Shown here one piece after another: positions 32,746-36,438 of a stretch of 36,438 nucleotides of DNA; positions within the stretch are counted from its first letter, which is position 1, and each line of letters begins with the position of its first letter. A program made the position numbers and the translations under genes. The stretch is taken from the IMG/VR virus record IMGVR_UViG_3300018049_000061, positions 1 through 36,438 of that record; one strand, 5' to 3'. The notes beneath the pieces were generated by a model. It searched no databases and had not been told where the DNA came from. It saw nothing but the letters and a program-made list of their open reading frames with translations. Origin of the DNA: a virus.

Positions 32746-35700
32746 ATGGCAAATGATAAAAAGTTTATAGCCAAAAATGGCCTATTGACTCCACAAAAAG
32801 CGATCATTGGATCGACTACCGATAACGGTGTAGATGAATTACAGGTTACCGGAACAAGTAATCTTGCCGGTGCTGTAACAATTGAAAACGCCACTGCATC
32901 TACGATATCACTTGAGGTCGAAAACACTGGTGCCGGTGGCTTTACCCCAACAGCAAATATTGCTAAATTTACTGGTGATATAGATTCACTCTCTATTCAA
33001 AATGTGATAGGTGGTTCTTATCGCATTACCAATCCGGGCAATAACAATAGAATAATTTTTTATAATAACACATCTGGCATTGATATTCAATATGCTGGAT
33101 CAAGTCGTCTTGCAATAACTTCCACGGGAAATGATTTCTCTGGGTTGAATACCACTACTATCGATGGTAACAGAATTATCACGGTATTAGATCAGGCAAG
33201 TCAAGGTGGTTCATTTGACGCTGCTACTCTTGATCAATTAGACTCCACACAATTTGTTCGGTCAGATGAATCTGACACAATGAATGGTAGTTACATCATT
33301 ACAGGCGACCTCACAGTCAGTGGTAATACAACCTTCATTAACACGGAACAATTACTTGTTGCAGATAACATCTTCACTCTTAACTCGGACTTCACAACTG
33401 GAAACCCGACCGAAGATGCTGGAATGGAAATCCGTAGAGGTGGTCAAGCAAATTCTTCGTTTGTTTGGGATGAAACGAATGATTATTTCAAACTAATTTC
33501 TGCTGGAACAGATCTTGGTCGTATCATCACCACTGCTGATGAGGGCCCGGGCAATGGATTTGATGCAGACACCGTCGATGGCTTGCATGGATATCAATTC
33601 TTAAGATCAGACGTCGACGATACCGCAAATGGCAATATTACAATCCTAGGTGGATTGACGGTTGGAGATGGTAACGGCCCTGCTCGAATCGATATGAACG
33701 GTTCTGGTCAGGCAAGAACAATCTACACAAATAACGGCGAGATTGGTTTCCTCAATTCTGGCTATAACTGGGCCGTTAAATCAGATGCCAATGGTGATCT
33801 TGAAGTAGAACGCGATGTTGAAGCAGGCAGAGATGTACTAGCAGATGGTGATGTTACTGCTCAAAATAATATTACTGCAACCACTGGAAATATTACTGCT
33901 ACTGCTGGTTCTATCTCTGCTGCAACCACTGTAACAGCCGGTACAGATGTTATAGGTCAACGATTTGTAGATGCTGACGATAATGCTTACTATGCTGATC
34001 CGGCAAGTAATTCGATTTTTAGTGGCCTAGGGTTAGATGATAATCTTTTCCATAACGGTGATACAGATACCAGACTACGATTCGAAACCGATCACATCAA
34101 ATTAGAAACTGGTGGTAACGTTCGATTCGATGTTAATAATTCAAGAGTATTGGCTTCACTCGACACATATGTCCCTAATCTTGTAGTCAATGATGCAATC
34201 ATTCATAATAATGATACAGATACTCGAATTCTTTTTACCACTGACGTTGTTCAAATTGATACGGGTGGTAGCACAAGATTACAAGTAGATAATGCTGGTG
34301 TAGATATATTCGGCAATCTCGACGTTACTAATACAGCAACTGCAAATACAGTAATAGGTCTCACCTCGATGAGATCGCCGATTTACTACGATACAGATAA
34401 TGATTCATATTTCGGTAACTTTGCTGGCACATCGGTGATGAATGATATCAGCATCGATGATTATATTTCTCATAATGGTGATGCTGATACATATTTCGGT
34501 TTTGTTGGCCCAGATCAAATCAGATTTGCTACGGGTAATGCACAAAGACTTTATATTAGTAATAGTCAGATTGAATCTTCGGTTTATTTCTATGCTCCAA
34601 GATTCGTTGATTTGGATAATAACAGTTATTATGTTGATCCAAACAGCACTTCTATTCTATCAACGGTTAATGTTGATGACTGGTTGCAACATATTGGTAA
34701 CGAAGATACTCGCATAGGCTTCCCTGCAACTGATACGATCAATATACAGACTGATGGTTTCACAAGATTTATTGCCAATAATAGTCAGGTAACAGTAACC
34801 ACCGATCTCAAAGTAGACGGTAACATTATCTCTGGTGGTGACGGCATCTTTGACGGTGACGTATACGCATCTAAATTCATCGATTCAGACGATAATAATT
34901 ATTACGCAGACCCAAATGCCACATCCGTGATGAAGACAGTTGGCATCGATGACTACATCGTACATAATGGTGATTCTGATACCAAGATTGGATTCTTAAT
35001 GAATGATACTCTGCAAATGGATGCAGGTGGAACGACAATTTTCATCGCGCAATCTACTGCAGCAGAATATTACGTCGACCTTTATGGTGAAGATGCCTAT
35101 TTCAGAACATTCTACGATAATGACAATTCTGCTTACTTCTTGAATCCAGCCGAAACGGGCGTTTCTTTGAATGTTGCTGGTCTTGTAAGAACAGGAAACG
35201 GATCCGCAGCAGGCCCGGCCTATTCATTCGGCAGTGATACCAATACCGGCATGTATCGAAAGGGAGCCGATCAGATTGGATTCTCGGCTGGAGGTAACGA
35301 AGAGTTAGTTGTTTACAATAACAGAGTAGAGGCACCGGGTGAAGTTAGATCCCCTATCTTTTACGATTTAGCCACTCCAGCATATTATGGTGACTTTGCC
35401 TCAACATCTCAAATGAATCGTATCGATATCGATGATTATATTCGCCATCGAGGTGATACCAATACCTACATGGGATTCGATGCAGCAGATAGTTGGGGTG
35501 TTTGGGCCGGTGGCACGAAGAGATTAGGTATTGATACTGACTCAGCAGACTTTACTGTTGATGTATACGCACCTAAATTTATTGATAGCGATAATAACAG
35601 TTACTACCTCGATCCTGCTGATACAAGCACATCTGCCACATTGAATGGTAAGGTGTTAATCGGTAATGTCTCCGATGCTGCAAGATGGGATGACAACACG

Positions 35701-36438
35701 GGTAACGGTGGCATCTCGTTAATGAATCATGGTTCATATGCTTCGGGACAAAATACAACTGTAGGAATCAGTGGTAATTACGCTGGTGGTTATTCATTGA
35801 TGTATCTCAATAGAATTGATCCTAACACAAATCCTTTCAATGCCGGCAATAGATACATTCATTTTTACCACGATGGAAATCAAGGTACAAATTTAAGTGG
35901 TGACAGTAGTGGTAATCTCTATTGGTTGATGCTAGCCGGTACATCGCAATCATACTGGACACAAGCAGGATCTACTATATTTACTATCAATGATAATGGT
36001 AATCTTGTTGTCGGGGGTAGTAGCCCAACGTATACAGACGGAGGTGACAATACACCTCTTACTGCAGCAATCAATCCTGCTAAACTGCACGTCAATGGAT
36101 CTATCTACCTCAATGGTGCTAATGACGGTATTATCTTCGGTAGAGGAACTGCGTCATTCTTAAGAGATGAAGAACTAGGATTTGGGTGGGGCGGTGGTTG
36201 GTATATGACCGATGCTACCTACCTGCGTGTTCGAAATAATAAGGCTGTTTATTCTGGTGGAGATGCATATTTCAACCGTTATTATGATACAAACGCAACA
36301 AACCGCTGGATAGAACCAGGTGGTGGTGGTATCCTCGCTGGTAATTTTGAGTTTGCAGCTACAGATACTGGTACATCTTATTCGACTGCTGCTATTGAAC
36401 TTCGTGAATCTAACTATACTGGTAACGGTACTGCTACT
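32746..36438 (+). CDS. long tail fibre with YYxDP modules (3' end outside window)
   Basis: At least 1231 residues with no stop before the right edge. The ATG is preceded at 8 bases by GGGGAGAG. An in-frame GTG at 32737 is rejected because it overlaps the ribosome site. The N-terminus (MANDKKFIAKNGLLTPQKAI) differs from the other fibres. Residues about 158-280 hold the LDSTQFVRSDESDTMNGSYI then ITGDLTVSGNTTFINTEQ cassette shared with the previous fibre. Eight variants of the RFVDxDNNxYYxDP motif, a well-known phage-fibre signature, begin at 33961, 34375, 34600, 34873, 35108, 35350, 35575 and 36279, mostly with IDDYIxHNGDxDT downstream. At about 35203 a PAYSFGSDTNTGMYRKGAD block occurs, common near fibre tips, and the last residues (AAIELRESNYTGNGTA) resemble the entry to a fibre tip domain. 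A chaperone domain may follow beyond the window. Confidence 0.82.
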   Translation, partial: MANDKKFIAKNGLLTPQKAIIGSTTDNGVDELQVTGTSNLAGAVTIENATASTISLEVENTGAGGFTPTANIAKFTGDIDSLSIQNVIGGSYRITNPGNNNRIIFYNNTSGIDIQYAGSSRLAITSTGNDFSGLNTTTIDGNRIITVLDQASQGGSFDAATLDQLDSTQFVRSDESDTMNGSYIITGDLTVSGNTTFINTEQLLVADNIFTLNSDFTTGNPTEDAGMEIRRGGQANSSFVWDETNDYFKLISAGTDLGRIITTADEGPGNGFDADTVDGLHGYQFLRSDVDDTANGNITILGGLTVGDGNGPARIDMNGSGQARTIYTNNGEIGFLNSGYNWAVKSDANGDLEVERDVEAGRDVLADGDVTAQNNITATTGNITATAGSISAATTVTAGTDVIGQRFVDADDNAYYADPASNSIFSGLGLDDNLFHNGDTDTRLRFETDHIKLETGGNVRFDVNNSRVLASLDTYVPNLVVNDAIIHNNDTDTRILFTTDVVQIDTGGSTRLQVDNAGVDIFGNLDVTNTATANTVIGLTSMRSPIYYDTDNDSYFGNFAGTSVMNDISIDDYISHNGDADTYFGFVGPDQIRFATGNAQRLYISNSQIESSVYFYAPRFVDLDNNSYYVDPNSTSILSTVNVDDWLQHIGNEDTRIGFPATDTINIQTDGFTRFIANNSQVTVTTDLKVDGNIISGGDGIFDGDVYASKFIDSDDNNYYADPNATSVMKTVGIDDYIVHNGDSDTKIGFLMNDTLQMDAGGTTIFIAQSTAAEYYVDLYGEDAYFRTFYDNDNSAYFLNPAETGVSLNVAGLVRTGNGSAAGPAYSFGSDTNTGMYRKGADQIGFSAGGNEELVVYNNRVEAPGEVRSPIFYDLATPAYYGDFASTSQMNRIDIDDYIRHRGDTNTYMGFDAADSWGVWAGGTKRLGIDTDSADFTVDVYAPKFIDSDNNSYYLDPADTSTSATLNGKVLIGNVSDAARWDDNTGNGGISLMNHGSYASGQNTTVGISGNYAGGYSLMYLNRIDPNTNPFNAGNRYIHFYHDGNQGTNLSGDSSGNLYWLMLAGTSQSYWTQAGSTIFTINDNGNLVVGGSSPTYTDGGDNTPLTAAINPAKLHVNGSIYLNGANDGIIFGRGTASFLRDEELGFGWGGGWYMTDATYLRVRNNKAVYSGGDAYFNRYYDTNATNRWIEPGGGGILAGNFEFAATDTGTSYSTAAIELRESNYTGNGTAT
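33961..36325 (+). repeat. eight YYxDP fibre modules
   Basis: Motif starts at 33961, 34375, 34600, 34873, 35108, 35350, 35575 and 36279, giving spacings of 414, 225, 273, 235, 242, 225 and 704 bases. Three copies have the near-identical form (K/R)F(I/V)DxDNNxYYxDP; copies 2 and 6 are a second form (SPI(Y/F)YD...YYGDFAxTS). The last is degenerate (RYYDTNATNRWIEP). Confidence 0.78.

Noticed and set aside
22443-36438. Diversity-generating retroelement acting on fibre tips
   Set aside because: The attachment blocks of two fibres recall the N-terminus of retroelement targets, but no reverse transcriptase, template repeat or adenine-biased variable copy is visible. One could lie outside the window.

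Overview
The window is one 36.4 kb stretch from the late, virion-structural region of a T4-superfamily contractile-tailed phage. The best match is the marine cyanomyovirus-like branch. Reasons: every gene lies on the + strand with gaps of tens of bases or small overlaps. T4-type late promoters (TATAAATA or close variants) sit in most of the larger gaps. The proteins carry sequence blocks I associate with marine T4-like phage fibres: KCRRD modules, YTPTDATYD modules, VTQHQ...ITESQ modules, YYxDP modules, a collagen-like GxQ fibre with globular inserts, and Peptidase_S74 C-terminal chaperones. No photosynthesis, replication or lysis gene is present, so the host cannot be fixed from this window. 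Stop-codon use (mostly TAA, one TAG, one TGA) gives no sign of recoding. I see no tRNA, IS element, CRISPR array or reverse transcriptase.

Layout. (1) 3-4189: the 3' part of a large DUF4815-like virion protein, a 60-residue coiled-coil protein, and a short fibre with a self-cleaving S74 chaperone domain. (2) 4259-14233: a late promoter, then a giant 3162-residue fibre and a 156-residue structural protein. The fibre runs: pentapeptide-repeat solenoid, pectate-lyase-like beta-helix, eleven cysteine-containing KCxRD modules interrupted by four beta modules, basic tail. (3) 14223-21968: a 1817-residue collagen-like fibre with six homologous globular inserts and a second S74 chaperone, a small arginine/aromatic-rich candidate tip protein, a tail-fibre assembly chaperone, and a GT2-like glycosyltransferase. 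(4) 22004-24827: a perfect TATAAATA promoter, a 131-residue structural protein and a VTQHQ-repeat fibre. (5) 24842-32694: a late promoter and two long fibres. (6) 32695-end: a late promoter and a fibre of at least 1231 residues that runs off the window.

Almost the whole window therefore encodes host-contact machinery and its helpers. The fibres share interchangeable cassettes: a common N-terminal attachment block, a repeated ITGDLTVSGNT module, YYxDP modules and 'xDAVxKxYxD' motifs. This suggests growth by internal duplication and exchange. The S74 domains, the assembly chaperone and the glycosyltransferase look like maturation factors for these fibres. No intergenic stretch exceeds about 75 bases, so there is no large non-coding region to describe. 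All functional names come from recognising family signatures by eye; no database search was run.
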